Shown piece by piece: positions 1 to 7,556 of a stretch of 64,000 nt of DNA. Under the pieces are notes generated by a model. The model made no database searches and had not been told where the DNA came from. It saw nothing but the letters and a program-made list of their open reading frames with translations. Within the stretch, counting starts at the first letter, position 1; every line of letters starts with the position of its first letter. The translations under genes and the position numbers were made by a program. This DNA is from Shewanella khirikhana (lineage in GTDB: Bacteria > Pseudomonadota > Gammaproteobacteria > Enterobacterales > Shewanellaceae), in contig NZ_CP020373.1 in assembly GCF_003957745.1 (NCBI RefSeq), forward strand, positions 1,736,001 through 1,800,000. Direction: 5' to 3'.

Positions 1-1
1 G

Positions 2-410
2 CGTGCTAAAGCTAAAAAAGCTGCGCAGGCACAGGGCAGCGCGGCAATCGGTAGCCACGATACTTCCGATGTCGCGGTTAATGCTGCAAAGGCAACACCT
101 CAAGCGCCTGAGGAAACACCTACAGATCCGAAAAAGGCCGCCGTAGCTGCCGCCATTGCCCGTGCTAAAGCCAAGAAGGCTGCCCAGGTACAGGGCAGCG
201 TCGCTACCAGCGCTGACGATACTGCTGATGTCGCAGTTGAAACTGCAGAAGCCGTGCCTGCCGAGCCTCATGAGGCCACACCTGTCGAGCCACAAGAGGC
301 AGCTGCCGTAGATCCGAAAAAAGCCGCTGTGGCTGCTGCTATTGCCAAAGCCAAGGCGAAAAAGGCCGCTCAGGCAAAGGCCGCTGAAAAGCAAAGTGCA
401 GATAACGGGT
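2..410 (+). repeat. In-frame degenerate tandem repeat in the rsxC tail
   Basis: The segment around CGTGCTAAAGC at position 2 recurs at 161, a period of 159 bp or 53 codons. A third copy begins near 341 and a shorter degenerate one near 556. Each copy encodes the KAAVAAAIAKAKAKKAAQ helix plus a variable acidic spacer. DNA similarity between the first two copies is high enough to suggest recent duplication. Confidence 0.7.
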
Positions 411-613
411 CTGATGTTCAGACTGACTCTGAGCCCAGTGATGCCTCACAGCCAGAGAGTAACGACACAAAGCCGGAAGCAGAAACCGCCGCAGCTCAGA
501 CAACACCAGAGCAGGCATCTGAGCCCATGTCGGCCGACGAACTGAAAAAAGCCCGTATTGCCGCCGCTGTTGCCAAGGCGAAAGCGAAAAAGACTGCCCG
601 GGAGCAAGACTGA
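2..613 (+). CDS. rsxC: Electron transport complex subunit RsxC/RnfC, C-terminal end (partial)
   Basis: The reading frame is open from the left edge, so only the last 203 codons are here. None of the Fe-S or NADH-binding core of RsxC is visible. What remains is the Ala/Lys-rich tail typical of long proteobacterial RsxC proteins: copies of a DPKKAAVAAAIAKAKAKKAA-like helix separated by acidic, Pro/Thr-rich spacers, ending in KTAREQD. The identity rests on this tail and on rsxD, rsxG and rsxE following immediately. The stop lies 2 bases before the rsxD ATG, and a GGGAG motif inside the end of the gene can serve as the rsxD ribosome binding site. RsxC is the peripheral subunit of the membrane Rsx/Rnf complex, which moves electrons to ferredoxin-like acceptors and, in E. 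coli, keeps SoxR reduced. Confidence 0.85.
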   Translation, partial: RAKAKKAAQAQGSAAIGSHDTSDVAVNAAKATPQAPEETPTDPKKAAVAAAIARAKAKKAAQVQGSVATSADDTADVAVETAEAVPAEPHEATPVEPQEAAAVDPKKAAVAAAIAKAKAKKAAQAKAAEKQSADNGSDVQTDSEPSDASQPESNDTKPEAETAAAQTTPEQASEPMSADELKKARIAAAVAKAKAKKTAREQD

Positions 614-615
614 TT

Positions 616-1662
616 ATGGCGTTTAAGATTGCATCATCACCCCACGTACGCAAAGAGCTGCAAACCTCGGCGGTAATGCAGCGGGTGATCCTGGCGGTAC
701 TGCCGGGCCTTGCCGTGCAGTGTTATTTCTTCGGCTGGGGCAGCTTTATCCAGGTACTGCTTGCCCTCGTAACAGCGCTCGCCTGCGAAGCCCTGGTGCT
801 GAAACTGCGAAACCGCCCGGTGGCTGACACCCTCAAAGATCAAAGTGCAGTACTGACCGCCATCCTGCTTGGGGTGGCCATTCCTCCCCTCGCCCCCTGG
901 TATCTGGTGGTGATTGGCACTCTGTTTGCCATCATCATCGTCAAGCAGTTGTACGGCGGCCTTGGGCAGAACCTGTTTAACCCCGCCATGGCGGCCTATG
1001 TGCTGTTGCTTATCTCCTTCCCGGCGCTGATGACAGTGTGGGCGGCGCCTGCATCCCTTGCCGATAAGAGTGCCGGTGTAATGGATGCACTGCAGGTTAT
1101 TTTCGGTGGCGTAGGCGCCATTGACTACGCCATGGGTATCGACGGCGTGACCATGGCAACCCCACTGGATACCTTGAAAACGGATCTCTCCATGGGTTTG
1201 ACTGCGTCTGAGAGCCTGCAAAAGCCGCTTTTTGGTGGCGGCAGTACAGGTGAAGGCTGGTTTTGGGTCAATCTTGCCTATCTCGCCGGTGGCATGTTCT
1301 TGCTGGCGACCAAAACCATCCGCTGGCATATCAGTACCGGCTTCCTCGGTGCACTCTTTGTTTGCAGCCTGTTTGGTTTTGGTGTGTCGCCAGACACCCA
1401 CGCCAGCCCAGTTATGCAATTATTCAGTGGTGCCACCATGCTGGCGGCCTTCTTTATCGCAACCGATCCTGTTACTGCGGCAACCAGTCCCCGTGGACGC
1501 TTGCTGTTTGGCGCGCTGATTGGGGTGCTTGTGTATGTTATCCGAACCTTTGGCGGCTATCCCGATGGCGTGGCCTTTGCGGTGCTGCTGGCTAACCTGT
1601 GCGCCCCCCTTATCGATTATTACATCAAGCCGCGGGCCTATGGCCATCGTGGCAGCCTGTAG
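616..1662 (+). CDS. rsxD: Electron transport complex subunit RsxD/RnfD
   Basis: Protein of 348 residues, the usual RnfD length, opening MAFKIASSPHVRKELQTSAVM and carrying many hydrophobic membrane segments. The loop DGVTMATPLDTL near residue 180 matches the place where RnfD proteins carry covalent FMN on a threonine, and the STSFLGA/ATDPVTAATSPRG stretches are typical of the NqrB/RnfD family. It is an integral inner-membrane subunit of the Rsx/Rnf complex. The start is the ATG 2 bases after rsxC, with GGGAG about 12 bases upstream. It lies inside rsxCDGE, so expression should be operonic and translation coupled to its neighbours. Identification is secure from family motifs plus order. Confidence 0.95.
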   Translation: MAFKIASSPHVRKELQTSAVMQRVILAVLPGLAVQCYFFGWGSFIQVLLALVTALACEALVLKLRNRPVADTLKDQSAVLTAILLGVAIPPLAPWYLVVIGTLFAIIIVKQLYGGLGQNLFNPAMAAYVLLLISFPALMTVWAAPASLADKSAGVMDALQVIFGGVGAIDYAMGIDGVTMATPLDTLKTDLSMGLTASESLQKPLFGGGSTGEGWFWVNLAYLAGGMFLLATKTIRWHISTGFLGALFVCSLFGFGVSPDTHASPVMQLFSGATMLAAFFIATDPVTAATSPRGRLLFGALIGVLVYVIRTFGGYPDGVAFAVLLANLCAPLIDYYIKPRAYGHRGSL

Positions 1663-1671
1663 GAGACCAGG

Positions 1672-2319
1672 ATGCAAAAATCCATCATCAAAAACGGTCT
1701 TCTGTTGGCAGGGTTTGCCCTCGCCTGTACTGCCGCGGTAGCGCTGGTGAATGAGGCAACCAAAGATAAAATCGCCGAGCAGCAGCGGCTTGAACTCACC
1801 CGCATTCTGCATCAAATCGTCCCGGACGAGCTGCACGATAACGACCTTGGCGCCAGCTGCATTCTGGTCACTGCGCCAGAAGCCCTTGGCAGCAGCGATG
1901 CCATGCCTGTGTATCTAGCCACCCGCAGCGGCGACCCCGTAGCCCTTGCGATTGAGACCAACGCTCCCGATGGCTACAACGGTAATATCCGCCTCATCAT
2001 AGGCGTCGATACTGCCGGCAAGGTGCTTGGGGTGCGAACCCTCAGTCATCAGGAGACACCAGGGCTTGGCGATAAAATTGAGCTTCGTAAATCAGACTGG
2101 GTACTGGCTTTCAACGGCCGGGTATTTGACAGTGGCAACAACAGCAACTGGAAGGTGAAAAAGGATGGCGGCGAGTTCGATCAGTTTACCGGCGCCACTA
2201 TCACCCCAAGGGCCTATATGAAGGCCATCAGCCGCACCCTCACCCTGGTCAGCAAAGAGCAGCAAGCCTGGTTTGAAAGACCCCTTGGCTGCGATGCAGG
2301 AGGCGAAATCAATGAGTAA
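1672..2319 (+). CDS. rsxG: Electron transport complex subunit RsxG/RnfG
   Basis: Protein of 215 residues with one N-terminal membrane anchor (about residues 9-27, NGLLLAGFALACTAAVALV) followed by a periplasmic FMN-binding domain. The motif QFTGATITPRAY contains the SGAT-like threonine to which RnfG/NqrC proteins attach FMN covalently, and the preceding HQETPGLGDKI stretch is also characteristic. An AGGAG-type site precedes the ATG. The 3' end overlaps the rsxE start by 8 bases, which supports translational coupling. The role in the complex is to carry electrons through its flavin on the periplasmic face. Confidence 0.95.
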   Translation: MQKSIIKNGLLLAGFALACTAAVALVNEATKDKIAEQQRLELTRILHQIVPDELHDNDLGASCILVTAPEALGSSDAMPVYLATRSGDPVALAIETNAPDGYNGNIRLIIGVDTAGKVLGVRTLSHQETPGLGDKIELRKSDWVLAFNGRVFDSGNNSNWKVKKDGGEFDQFTGATITPRAYMKAISRTLTLVSKEQQAWFERPLGCDAGGEINE

Positions 2320-3010
2320 TTTCAAAGAGATTACCTGGCAAGGGCTTTGGAAAAATAACCCCGGCCTGGTGCAGCTTTTGGGCCTGTGCCCACTGCTTGC
2401 CGTTACCGCGACCCTCACCAACGCCCTGGGCCTCGGCCTTGCCACTGTTGCCGTGCTTATCGGCTCCAACGTGCTGGTGTCGCTGGTACGCGACTATGTG
2501 CCCAAAGAAATCCGTATTCCGGTGTTTGTGATGATCATTGCCGCGCTGGTAACCGTGGTGCAGCTCGTGATTAACGCCTATGCCTATGGCCTTTATCTGT
2601 CGCTTGGGATCTTCCTGCCGCTTATCGTGACCAACTGCGTCATCATCGGCCGCGCCGAAGCCTTTGCCTCCCGCAACAGCGTGGCTGCCAGTGCCTTTGA
2701 TGGCTTGATGATGGGCGTGGGCTTTACCGCCGTTCTGGCCGTGCTTGGCGCTGTGCGCGAAATCCTTGGTCAGGGCACTTTGTTTGATGGCGCGGATCAG
2801 CTGCTCGGCGACTGGGCGCTGTCGCTCAGAATCGAGCTTTGGCAGGTTGATAACAGCTTCCTGCTGGCGATGTTGCCGCCGGGCGCCTTTATCGCCATGG
2901 GGCTGCTGATCGCCGCTAAAAACGTGATTGATGCGCGCATCGAAGCCAAAAAGCCGCAGGTCACTGAGCCCGAAGCCATTACCCGCGCCCGCATTACCAA
3001 GGTTGGCTGA
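2312..3010 (+). CDS. rsxE: Electron transport complex subunit RsxE/RnfE
   Basis: I place the start at the ATG at 2312 (MSNFKEITWQGLWKNNPGLV), giving 232 residues. A perfect AGGAGG at 2298-2303 sits 8 bases upstream, and the N-terminus matches the RnfE family. An in-frame ATG at 2273 would add 13 residues with no family counterpart. The protein is highly hydrophobic, with about six membrane segments, and includes the family motif GIFLPLIVTNCVIIGRAEAF. It forms the membrane core of Rsx together with RsxA and RsxD. It overlaps rsxG by 8 bp and is followed 73 bp later by nth, the common order in gammaproteobacteria. Confidence 0.95.
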   Translation: MSNFKEITWQGLWKNNPGLVQLLGLCPLLAVTATLTNALGLGLATVAVLIGSNVLVSLVRDYVPKEIRIPVFVMIIAALVTVVQLVINAYAYGLYLSLGIFLPLIVTNCVIIGRAEAFASRNSVAASAFDGLMMGVGFTAVLAVLGAVREILGQGTLFDGADQLLGDWALSLRIELWQVDNSFLLAMLPPGAFIAMGLLIAAKNVIDARIEAKKPQVTEPEAITRARITKVG

Positions 3011-3083
3011 GCTACAAAGCTCCTTGATGACGCAAAGACATTGATAAAAACCTGACAAACGTGTGAAAGAGTAAGGATAAGCC

Positions 3084-3725
3084 GTGAATAATCAAAAGCG
3101 TGTTGAAATTCTGACGCGTCTTAGGGACAACAACCCCAAGCCGGAAACCGAGCTTAACTTTTCCACACCGTTTGAGCTGCTGGTTGCGGTCACCCTCTCT
3201 GCTCAGGCTACCGATGTGAGTGTAAACAAGGCAACCGACAAGCTGTTTCCGGTGGCTAACACTCCGCAGGCCATAGTGGATTTGGGCGTTGAGGGACTGA
3301 AGGAGTACATCAAAACCATCGGCCTTTTCAACAACAAAGCCATCAACGTGGTGAAGCTGTCACAAATTCTGCTGGATAAGCACGGCGGCGAAGTGCCGGA
3401 AGTTCGTGACGCGCTGGAGGCCCTGCCGGGCGTTGGTCGCAAGACCGCCAATGTGGTGCTCAATACCGCTTTCGGCTGGCCGACCATCGCCGTGGACACC
3501 CACATTTTTCGCATGGCAAACCGCACCAAATTTGCCCCAGGCAAAAACGTGGTGGAAGTGGAGGAGCGGATGCTGAAGGTGGTGCCGGCCGAGTTTAAAG
3601 TAGATGTGCACCACTGGTTTATTCTGCACGGACGCTACACCTGCCTTGCCCGGAAGCCTCGCTGCGGCAGCTGCATCATCGAAGATTTGTGCGAATTCAA
3701 GGACAAGGTTTACCCCGACGAGTAA
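3084..3725 (+). CDS. nth: Endonuclease III (DNA glycosylase/AP lyase)
   Basis: Protein of 213 residues, close to E. coli Nth (211). It removes oxidised pyrimidines in base excision repair and cuts the abasic site by beta-elimination. The helix-hairpin-helix LPGVGRKTANVVLN carries the catalytic lysine, and the following AVDTHIFR carries the catalytic aspartate. The C-terminus CLARKPRCGSCIIEDLC fits the C-X6-C-X2-C-X5-C [4Fe-4S] loop exactly. The start is GTG (3084), preceded by a TAAGGAT Shine-Dalgarno. Linkage to rsxE suggests cotranscription, and a hairpin terminator follows 18 bases after the stop. Confidence 0.97.
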   Translation: MNNQKRVEILTRLRDNNPKPETELNFSTPFELLVAVTLSAQATDVSVNKATDKLFPVANTPQAIVDLGVEGLKEYIKTIGLFNNKAINVVKLSQILLDKHGGEVPEVRDALEALPGVGRKTANVVLNTAFGWPTIAVDTHIFRMANRTKFAPGKNVVEVEERMLKVVPAEFKVDVHHWFILHGRYTCLARKPRCGSCIIEDLCEFKDKVYPDE

Positions 3726-3743
3726 GCAGGGAAACCGTTAATG

Positions 3744-3780
3744 AAAAACGCCGCAGTCTGCTACCAGCTGCGGCGTTTTT
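3744..3780 (+). terminator. Rho-independent terminator after nth
   Basis: The arms AAAAACGCCGCAG and CTGCGGCGTTTTT form a 13-bp perfect stem around an 11-base loop. The A/T-rich flanks let it work in both directions, so it could also end the short leftward gene at 3795-3878. Confidence 0.85.
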
Positions 3781-3794
3781 CGTAAAAAAGCGTT

Positions 3795-3878
3795 TTAGAA
3801 CATTGAGCTTGCGAAAGCAGCAAAGAACAGCCCAATCACGGCCACGGTACCAGCAGCCATTTTCAGTTCAGTTTTCAT
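3795..3878 (-). CDS. Predicted 27-residue single-pass membrane protein
   Basis: A short leftward frame starts at an ATG (complement of 3876-3878) preceded by AAGGGAGAAGAAT, a strong Shine-Dalgarno at good spacing. It reads MKTELKMAAGTVAVIGLFFA followed by seven more residues (AFASSMF) and a TAA. A charged, short N-terminus is followed by one continuous hydrophobic helix of about 19 residues, as in small inner-membrane proteins. The nth terminator lies just beyond the stop and can serve this gene too. I do not recognise the family. The good ribosome site, the membrane-helix composition and the fit between two transcription boundaries are the evidence that it is real. Without conservation data it stays a prediction. 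Confidence 0.6.
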   Translation of the reverse strand: MKTELKMAAGTVAVIGLFFAAFASSMF

Positions 3879-4006
3879 ATTCTTCTCCCTTGGTGAACCT
3901 GCAATGCATTATCCGACGGGGCGAACGCTTTAGCCAACACTCCACCGTTAAACTGTGAGTTGCCTCAGATTTATCTTTTTCGTCGGTTTGCGCCTGGCAT
4001 TTTTGT

Positions 4007-4012
4007 TATACT
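4007..4012 (+). promoter_or_regulatory. Possible -10 element for gloA
   Basis: TATACT lies 34 bases upstream of the gloA ATG, in an A/T-rich stretch that begins about 3966. No convincing -35 is present at 16-18 bases spacing, so the assignment is weak. Confidence 0.35.
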
Positions 4013-4045
4013 GGCGGCTTATTCATGTCGTCTAAGGAACCCCAA

Positions 4046-4456
4046 ATGTCTCAAATTCTTCATACCATGGTTCGGGTTGCCAATCTTGAAAAGTCCATCG
4101 CCTTCTACACCGAAGTGCTGGGCATGAAGCTGCTGCGCACCTCCGAAAACCCCGAGTACCGTTATTCGCTCGCCTTTGTGGGTTATGGCGAAGAAGCCAG
4201 CGGCGCCGCAGTGATTGAACTGACCTGGAACTGGGATACTGACAAGTACGATCTGGGTACCGGTTATGGCCATATTGCAATTGGCAAAGCCGATATTTAT
4301 CAGGCCTGTGAAGATATCGCCAAGGCCGGTGGTAAAGTAACCCGCGCTCCTGGACCTGTGGCCGGTGGCAGCACTGAAATCGCCTTTGTGGAAGATCCTG
4401 ACGGCTACAAAATTGAACTTATTCAAATGAAGTCCGCCATGCACGGCCTCGGCTAA
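4046..4456 (+). CDS. gloA: Lactoylglutathione lyase (glyoxalase I)
   Basis: Protein of 136 residues in the vicinal-oxygen-chelate fold. It isomerises the methylglyoxal-glutathione hemithioacetal to S-lactoylglutathione. Family signatures: HTMVRVANLEKSIAFYTEVLGM at the N-terminus (first metal His), ELTWNWD (Glu), GYGHIAIG (second His) and AFVEDPDGYKIELIQ (second Glu), which give the four Ni/Zn ligands. I chose the ATG at 4046 because TAAGGA lies 7 bases upstream and the length then matches E. coli GloA (135). The in-frame ATG at 4025 would add seven residues without family support. It appears monocistronic and ends at a bidirectional terminator. Confidence 0.95.
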   Translation: MSQILHTMVRVANLEKSIAFYTEVLGMKLLRTSENPEYRYSLAFVGYGEEASGAAVIELTWNWDTDKYDLGTGYGHIAIGKADIYQACEDIAKAGGKVTRAPGPVAGGSTEIAFVEDPDGYKIELIQMKSAMHGLG

Positions 4457-4535
4457 CCTAACCGAACCTGGGCCGAGCTGAGCTGAGCATAAATCACTGC
4501 AGATAATTCACCGCCTATGATGCTCTGCAGCCAAT

Positions 4536-4563
4536 AAAAAAGCGCCCATAGGGCGCTTTTTTT
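4536..4563. terminator. Bidirectional terminator between gloA and the TonB-dependent receptor
   Basis: AAAAAAGCGCCC and GGGCGCTTTTTTT arms surround a 3-4 base loop. Poly-A and poly-T on the two sides allow termination of both converging genes. Confidence 0.9.
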
Positions 4564-4583
4564 ACATCAGAGTCTGACCGTTA

Positions 4584-7103
4584 TCAGAACTTCATCGATA
4601 CGCCGCCGTAGATCTGGCGACCAATGGTGTCGAACACCTGAGGGATGGTGCCGCCATCGCTGCCGTTAGGCACGTAAGATGGCTCTTCATCGGTGAAGTT
4701 CTTCACGCCCAAAGACACAGTCACAGCATCGTTCACAAAGTAGTTGGCAACCACGTTGTGGTACAGCACTGAATCCACAGTCTCGCTTGGGTCGCCCAGC
4801 CACTCGGTTTCGCCGATGAAGCGGTTGTAGTACATCAGGCTCCAGTCGGCCTGGCCGGCCTGGATGCTGAAGTTGTTACGTACCTTGGCGTAACCACCGA
4901 AGTTACCATCGCTGGTGCCTTCATAGGACACACCGTCCTGCTCGAACTCAAGCAGATAGGTCATATCGTTGTTGATCTTCCAGTCCAGGCTCAGGGCTTC
5001 GAAGCTGTAAGCCAGGTTGAAGTCGATACCACTGGTGTTCTGGCTACCCACGTTGGTCAGCGGGTTAGTGAAGTTCGACAGATCGCCATCGGCGGTGATC
5101 TTGAAGGTTTCACAGGCGCTCAGAATGCCAGCGTGGCAATCGTTCAGACCTTTTTGTGCATCCAGACGGGTAATGGCGTTGGTCACGCGGAAACGCCAGT
5201 AGTCCAGGGTCAGTGACATGCCATCGATATAGCTTGGCGAGTACACCAGACCGGCAGTGTAAGACTCAGACTCTTCTGGCTTCAGATCCGCATCTGAGGT
5301 GTAGTTCACCAGAATTTGTGGGTCCTGCTCGTTACCCCATGGGTCGTCCAGGTAGTCGTAAGAGCCGGTGTTACCACCGTACAGCTCAGCTACGTTAGGC
5401 GCACGGAAACCGGTGGCCGCTACGGTACGCAGCATCAGGTCGTCGGTGGCTTCATAGGTCAAACCAATCTTCCAGGTAGACGCCTTACCGAAGGTAGAGT
5501 AGTCGTCAAAGCGCAGGGCGAATTCACCGGTCAGTTTCTCGGTGAATGGCACGCTCACTTCCTGGTAGAAAGAGAAAACGTTGTAGTTACCGTCGGTTGG
5601 GTCCTGCTGGGCCGCTGTGCCCTCGCCCGCTACGATAACGGGATCCGGGTTGTAGTAACCGCTGTCGTAACGGTATTCGGCACCGATAGCAAAGCCCACA
5701 GGGCCTGCGCTCAGGTCAAACAGCTCGCCACTCAGTACACCGGCAACCACGTGCTGCTCGTTACCACCATCGTTACGCTCGGTAAAACCGATATCGTTGA
5801 TGATGTCCTGTGGCAGCGGCTGACCGCTCAGCCATGCGTCCAGGTTGTTGTAGACGGAGTTTTCCATCTTCACGGCGTTGATGGAGTTCTCAACCCAGGT
5901 CTCGGCCTTGTTCTTGCCGTAGGTGTAAGACACATCCCAGGTCATGCCGGTGTTGATGTCCAGTGAGCCTTGCAGGCCGATAGAGGCGCGCAGGGTGTCG
6001 GTATCCTGATTGTAGATACGTGGACCCACATCTGTGGTACGGCGACGGTAGTTTACGCGGCCAGTGTCATCGGCTTCGATACCGGCATTCAGCATGTCCT
6101 GATCCAGGGTGATACAACGGGCAGGATCGATACCTTCCTCGCCACACACGCCCAGCATGATATCGGCTGGCTGAGCCGCCATTTGCTGATCAGACTTACG
6201 CTTGGTGTACAGGATGTCACCGCTCAGAACCACATCGCTGCCCAGTTCCTGGACCATGTTGGCAAACAGGCTGTAGCGCTTGCTTGGGGTCTGGTACCAG
6301 CTGTCCTGGGTGTAGTCGTAACCTGTGTCACGCTTAACCCAATTGCCATTGGCGTCTTTCACCATACCGCCCAGAGAGCCGGTTGGGATAAAGGAGCTGT
6401 AACCTGGCTCGGTCCAGTCGCGGTCGGCCTGGATCACACCACGGCGCTCAGAATAGGCGGCGCCAAAGGTGTAGTTGCCACCGTTATCGGTGTTGAAACC
6501 ATACAGCAGGCTCAGTTCGCCGGTTTCACCGTCACCCTTGTCGGTGCCGCTGCCGTTGAAGTCAAACTGGAAGCCTTCGAAATCTTTCTTGGTGATGATG
6601 TTAACCACACCGGCAATGGCATCTGAGCCGTATACCGCGGAGGCACCATCTTTGAGGATCTCAACCCGGGCAATCATGGCAACCGGGATAGAGTTCAGGT
6701 CAACCGCGCTGTCAGCGCCAGAGCCTGAGTTCACCATACGGCGACCGTTGAGCAGTACCAGAGTACGCTCGGCGCCCATACCACGCAGATCAACCTGAGC
6801 CACGCCGTCTGCACCGTTGTTGGTGGTTGAACCTACAGCGGCACCTGCCATGGAGGTTTGCGCCTGCAGCATCTGATCCACGGAGGTGTAACCTTCGGCA
6901 CGGATAGCATCGGCACTGATCACGGTAACAGGTGAGGCTGTTTCCATATCCTGACGTTGGATACGTGAACCTGTTACGGCAATGCGTTCTACGTCTTTGG
7001 CCTGAGCTTCTTCAGCAAACGCCTGAGATGACACGACTGCAGAAGCACCGGTAGCCAATAAGACGCAATTGACCGCCCACGCAATTCTCGTGGTTTTTAA
7101 CAT
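4584..7103 (-). CDS. TonB-dependent outer-membrane receptor
   Basis: Protein of 839 residues. An N-terminal signal peptide (cleavage likely after SSQAFA, about residue 30) is followed by a plug domain with RIAVTGSRIQRQDMETASPVTVI, DLRGMGAERTLVLLNGRRM and VEILKDGASAVYGSDAIAGVVNIITKK. A 22-strand-type barrel follows, containing GFRAPNVAELYGG and ending in a terminal aromatic (GGVSMKF). It imports an unidentified ligand across the outer membrane using TonB energy. The plug resembles the large Shewanella/Xanthomonas receptor group often tied to peptides or carbohydrates rather than siderophores, but the substrate cannot be read from sequence. It stands alone, with a CRP-type site upstream, so carbon-status control is plausible. 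Confidence 0.93.
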   Translation of the reverse strand: MLKTTRIAWAVNCVLLATGASAVVSSQAFAEEAQAKDVERIAVTGSRIQRQDMETASPVTVISADAIRAEGYTSVDQMLQAQTSMAGAAVGSTTNNGADGVAQVDLRGMGAERTLVLLNGRRMVNSGSGADSAVDLNSIPVAMIARVEILKDGASAVYGSDAIAGVVNIITKKDFEGFQFDFNGSGTDKGDGETGELSLLYGFNTDNGGNYTFGAAYSERRGVIQADRDWTEPGYSSFIPTGSLGGMVKDANGNWVKRDTGYDYTQDSWYQTPSKRYSLFANMVQELGSDVVLSGDILYTKRKSDQQMAAQPADIMLGVCGEEGIDPARCITLDQDMLNAGIEADDTGRVNYRRRTTDVGPRIYNQDTDTLRASIGLQGSLDINTGMTWDVSYTYGKNKAETWVENSINAVKMENSVYNNLDAWLSGQPLPQDIINDIGFTERNDGGNEQHVVAGVLSGELFDLSAGPVGFAIGAEYRYDSGYYNPDPVIVAGEGTAAQQDPTDGNYNVFSFYQEVSVPFTEKLTGEFALRFDDYSTFGKASTWKIGLTYEATDDLMLRTVAATGFRAPNVAELYGGNTGSYDYLDDPWGNEQDPQILVNYTSDADLKPEESESYTAGLVYSPSYIDGMSLTLDYWRFRVTNAITRLDAQKGLNDCHAGILSACETFKITADGDLSNFTNPLTNVGSQNTSGIDFNLAYSFEALSLDWKINNDMTYLLEFEQDGVSYEGTSDGNFGGYAKVRNNFSIQAGQADWSLMYYNRFIGETEWLGDPSETVDSVLYHNVVANYFVNDAVTVSLGVKNFTDEEPSYVPNGSDGGTIPQVFDTIGRQIYGGVSMKF

Positions 7104-7319
7104 GATTTATCTCCCTGCTTATTTTGACTGCACCTGTAAGATTTTGAATTTGGTGCAGCCCCGATACTCGCCAAGCAGTGAAGAATCGTCAAACCCCCAA
7201 AAAATTAACAAAAAATTTCCATTGAAACCAATTTGTTTAAGGTTGTTTTCATATTTGTATAACCCGGAGTGTCACCAATGTTGCAAACTGAATATTTATT
7301 CAAATATGCAGATACATAA

Positions 7320-7341
7320 TGTCACAGTCGCTTGAGTGACA
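7320..7341. promoter_or_regulatory. Inverted repeat TGTCAC-N10-GTGACA
   Basis: Two perfect 6-base arms separated by 10 bases, 217 bp upstream of the receptor start. The arms resemble CRP half-sites but the spacing is 4 bases too long for a normal CRP dimer, so another dimeric regulator or a chance repeat is possible. Confidence 0.35.
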
Positions 7342-7384
7342 GCCAAACCGGCCGCCGACCCGTTAACAATGCAAAGAGCATAAA

Positions 7385-7400
7385 TGTGATATGCATCACA
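7385..7400. promoter_or_regulatory. CRP-type binding site
   Basis: TGTGATATGCATCACA matches the consensus TGTGA-N6-TCACA in every consensus position, with A/T flanks on both sides. It lies about 280 bp upstream of the TonB-dependent receptor and beyond the ruvB terminator, so the receptor is the likely target. Confidence 0.7.
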
Positions 7401-7506
7401 CTTTTTATGTGACCCGAGTCGCGTTAATACCGGATTAAGCTGGGCTTGGTAACGGTTTTCACCGAAGTTGTTAACCTGAACCACTCAAATCCTGCAGAGC
7501 AGATAC

Positions 7507-7530
7507 AAAAAAGAGACCCGAAGGTCTCTT
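7507..7530 (-). terminator. Rho-independent terminator after ruvB
   Basis: Read leftward: AAGAGACC-TTCG-GGTCTCTT followed by T residues. This is an 8-bp stem with a stable UUCG tetraloop, ending the yebC-ruvCAB unit. Confidence 0.9.
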
Positions 7531-7556
7531 GTTAAGCCAAAGCGCTGTTTCAATTT

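Larger units (their letters stand above)
7104..7506. other. Long upstream region of the TonB-dependent receptor
   Basis: This stretch of about 400 bp has no convincing gene. The half near the receptor (7140-7320) is A/T-rich and would hold its leftward promoter. It also contains an inverted repeat at 7320-7341 and a CRP-type palindrome at 7385-7400. The length and the palindromes suggest multi-input regulation of the receptor. Confidence 0.55.

Noticed and set aside
637..1419. Leftward open frame of 260 codons opposite rsxD
   Set aside because: It lies entirely antisense to a clear RsxD, has His/Gln-rich composition typical of antisense frames in high-GC DNA, and no ribosome site.
3689..3958. 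Rightward frame of 89 codons after nth
   Set aside because: It runs through the nth terminator and across the opposite-strand small gene with Arg/Ser-rich composition and no start signal.
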